A DNA stretch of 7,185 nt, from NCBI GenBank assembly GCA_900556055.1, contig USNJ01000104.1, positions 1-7,185 of the forward strand, written 5' to 3'. The position numbers were made by a program, and so were the translations under genes. This DNA comes from an uncultured Ruminococcus sp. (GTDB lineage Bacteria; Bacillota; Clostridia; Oscillospirales; Ruminococcaceae). Below are positions 5,162 to 7,185 of the stretch, in pieces (within the stretch, counting starts at the first letter, position 1; every line of letters begins with the position of its first letter). Under the pieces are notes generated by a model. It had not been told where the DNA came from, did no database searches, and saw only the letters and a program-made list of their open reading frames with translations.

Positions 5162-6946
5162 GTGAAGGAAAAGAAGAAAAGTACGATGGCGGTGCTGATG
5201 CACTATGCGGGGGATCATAAGTATTTTACCTATGCATCTGCCGTTCTTGCATCTGTCAGCGCGCTTATTGCGCTGATACCGTTTTACGATGTATGGCGGA
5301 TAATAAAGGAGATACTTGAAGTCAGACCCGATTTCTCCAAGGCTGTCAACATCAGCAGCTATGGCCGGCAGGCGGTAGGCTTTGCACTTCTGTCAATGGT
5401 GTTCTATATTGCGGCACTTATGTGTTCGCATAAGGCGGCATTCAGGGTGCAGGCCAATATGAGGATCAGCATGATGCAGCACATAATGAAGCTCCCTCTC
5501 GGCTATGTCGAAGCGGAGGGAACGGGAAAGATACGAAAGATCGTTGCCGACTCCAGTGCGGCTACGGAGACCTTCCTTGCACATAATCTCCCCGACAAGG
5601 CTGTATCGTATGCAACTCCTGTCGGACTGCTGATAATGATGATGGCGTTTGACTGGAAACTCGGTCTTATATGCCTTATACCTGCGGTGATCGCATTTGC
5701 GCTTATGGGCACGCTTATGATGGGTCCGAAAATGGCGGAGGATATGAAGCAGTATCAGAATGCGCTTGAAACAATGTCGGCTGAGGCGGTCGAATATGTC
5801 AGGGGCGTGCCTGTTGTAAAGACTTTCGGTCAGACGGTATTTACATTCAAGCGTTTCAAGAATGCCATTGATGAATACGAAAAGTGGACGCTCGGCTATA
5901 CTAAAAACATGATGCTTCCGATGGTATGCTTCACGACAGCCGCAAATGCGATATTCGCAGCGATCATTATTGCGGCATTTGTATTTACGGGAAACGGCGT
6001 TACCGATGAATTCGTGCTGAATCTGTTTTTCTATGTGCTTATCACATCTGTTCTGACTGTTACGCTTATGAAGGTCGCATACGCAGGCGAATCGCAGATG
6101 ATAGTCAATGATGCGCTCAACAGAGTTTACGGGATACTTGAAACAGAGCCGCTTTCCGAATCGAAAAAGAATGAGCAGCCGAAGGATTCCTCCATTGAGC
6201 TGAGCGATGTTACATTTGCATATGCAGGAGCAAAAAACAATGCGATAGACGGCATAAGCATGTCCGTGAGATCGGGTGAGCATATCGCACTGGTCGGACC
6301 TTCGGGCGGCGGAAAAACCACACTTGCATCGCTTATCGCCCGTTTCTGGGACGTAAAGAGCGGTTCGATAAAGATAGGCGGAACAGATGTCAGAAGCGTA
6401 TCCTCCGATGAGCTGATGAATTACGTATCCTACGTTTTCCAGGACAGCAGGCTGCTTAAAATGAGCATAATGGACAACATCAGAATGGGCAGACCGGGTG
6501 CTTCCGATGAAGAAGTAATGCAGGCTCTGCGTGATGCACAGTGCATGGACATCATCGAAAAATTCCCCGCCGGCGTAAACACTATGATAGGCTCAAAGGG
6601 TATTTACGTTTCCGGGGGCGAATGCCAGAGGCTTTCCATTGCGAGAGCATTTCTGAAAAATGCGCCCGTGCTGATACTTGACGAGGCAACGGCTTTTGCT
6701 GATCCCGATAATGAGGTGCTTGTTCAGCAGGCGTTCGATAAGCTTTCAAAGGATAAGACGGTTATAATGATAGCGCACAGGCTGTCAACCGTTACAAATG
6801 CGGACTGCATTTATGTTCTGTCTGACGGAAAGCTCGCTGAGAGCGGAACGCACAGTGAGCTTATCTCCGAAAACGGGATATACAGCCATATGTGGAATGA
6901 ATACAACAAATCTGTCAACTGGCAGGTTGGAAAGGCAGGCGTATGA
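5162..6946 (+). CDS. ABC transporter half-unit, fused permease and ATPase (first of a pair)
   Basis: Predicted 594-residue membrane protein. The start is GTG 5162, 6 nt after a strong AGGAGGT. The N-terminal type I exporter-fold membrane domain covers about residues 20-310, with helices near 21-47, 69-89, 146-163, 167-187, 253-275 and 284-304. The nucleotide-binding domain covers about 343-580: Walker A GPSGGGKTT (379-387), Q-loop Q427, signature VSGGECQR (483-490), Walker B VLILDE (503-508) and switch His H539. The signature has Cys at the usual Gln/Arg position, and the D-loop region reads ATAFADP instead of the common ATSALD. To my memory AFADP variants occur in a branch that includes the siderophore-linked YbtPQ/IrtAB transporters, though that is not proof. 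All catalytic residues are present. It overlaps the next ABC gene by 4 bp, so the two likely form a heterodimer. Substrate and direction are undetermined; drug, peptide or metal-chelate transport are all possible. Confidence 0.93.
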   Translation: MKEKKKSTMAVLMHYAGDHKYFTYASAVLASVSALIALIPFYDVWRIIKEILEVRPDFSKAVNISSYGRQAVGFALLSMVFYIAALMCSHKAAFRVQANMRISMMQHIMKLPLGYVEAEGTGKIRKIVADSSAATETFLAHNLPDKAVSYATPVGLLIMMMAFDWKLGLICLIPAVIAFALMGTLMMGPKMAEDMKQYQNALETMSAEAVEYVRGVPVVKTFGQTVFTFKRFKNAIDEYEKWTLGYTKNMMLPMVCFTTAANAIFAAIIIAAFVFTGNGVTDEFVLNLFFYVLITSVLTVTLMKVAYAGESQMIVNDALNRVYGILETEPLSESKKNEQPKDSSIELSDVTFAYAGAKNNAIDGISMSVRSGEHIALVGPSGGGKTTLASLIARFWDVKSGSIKIGGTDVRSVSSDELMNYVSYVFQDSRLLKMSIMDNIRMGRPGASDEEVMQALRDAQCMDIIEKFPAGVNTMIGSKGIYVSGGECQRLSIARAFLKNAPVLILDEATAFADPDNEVLVQQAFDKLSKDKTVIMIAHRLSTVTNADCIYVLSDGKLAESGTHSELISENGIYSHMWNEYNKSVNWQVGKAGV

Positions 6947-7185
6947 CCATGACGCTTACAGAAAAATTAAAGCACAAATATGCGCTTTCCGACACAGGCG
7001 CAAAGGCGATGCTCCGTGCATTTGCCGCTGTTACCGTTGCAAATCTCGTGCTTATGCTCCCTGTGGGATTGCTTTACAAGCTTTCCGAATATCTTCTTGA
7101 CGGTGATCTTCCGAGAGAAAAATTCGGCATATTTATGGCGGCAATAATCGTTGTGCTCCTGTTTATTGCTGTCTCAGCTGTATTC
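6943..7185 (+). CDS. Second ABC transporter half-unit, N-terminal part only (cut by window end)
   Basis: An open frame begins at ATG 6943 in the overlap ATGA with the stop of the previous gene and remains open to the last base, giving 81 residues. A second ATG at 6949 is an alternative start; the 4-bp overlap favours 6943 with translational coupling. The visible part starts MTMTLTEKLKHKYALSD and has a hydrophobic helix near residues 26-43 and another near 65-81, matching the first membrane segments of an exporter-fold ABC protein. The ATPase domain lies outside the window, so the ABC call depends on position and on resemblance of this N-terminus to partners of such transporters. Confidence 0.75.
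   Translation, partial: MTMTLTEKLKHKYALSDTGAKAMLRAFAAVTVANLVLMLPVGLLYKLSEYLLDGDLPREKFGIFMAAIIVVLLFIAVSAVF

Noticed and set aside
5393..6283. Long minus-strand open frame (296 codons) opposite the ABC gene
   Set aside because: It lies wholly opposite a clear ABC transporter gene and its product is rich in His, Arg and Cys with no domain pattern, as expected from antisense reading of a coding sequence.

Overview
The window looks like a chromosomal segment of a moderate-to-low GC Gram-positive anaerobe, most likely a Ruminococcus-like member of the Oscillospiraceae/Clostridia. This rests on strong purine-rich ribosome binding sites, clostridial extended -10 promoters (TGnTATAAT), U-tract hairpin terminators and the gene families present. 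The taxonomic call is inference. All six supported genes lie on the + strand.

Bases 1-402 hold no convincing gene. They are dominated by a perfect 66-bp inverted repeat (33-98 and 218-283) around a 119-bp loop. The loop carries a promoter-like element pointing left, so flipping the loop would point it at the first gene. This has the layout of an invertible promoter switch, though no recombinase gene is visible here and the arms are longer than usual.

Bases 403-4292 carry three genes. The first is a membrane-anchored Ser/Thr protein kinase with an extracellular leucine-rich-repeat domain (609 aa). The second is a small Cro/C1-type helix-turn-helix protein (130 aa). The third is an 11-TM sodium:neurotransmitter-symporter-family amino acid transporter (456 aa). 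A 28-bp sequence lies directly upstream of the HTH gene and again, with three changes, between the HTH gene and the transporter gene. I infer a possible signalling module in which an outside signal reaches the LRR kinase, passes to the DNA-binding protein and alters the transporter. That link is a hypothesis.

Bases 4293-7185 hold a TetR-family repressor gene with a consensus promoter and a palindrome overlapping its -10, followed by two ABC transporter half-units that overlap by 4 bp. The first unit is complete (594 aa). The second runs off the window. They probably form a heterodimeric ABC transporter. A palindrome (GTTAGC-TTAT-GCTAAC) just upstream of the first ABC gene resembles a DtxR/IdeR-type iron box, so a metal or siderophore role is possible but unproven.

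No tRNA, rRNA, CRISPR array, transposase or recombinase gene was recognised.
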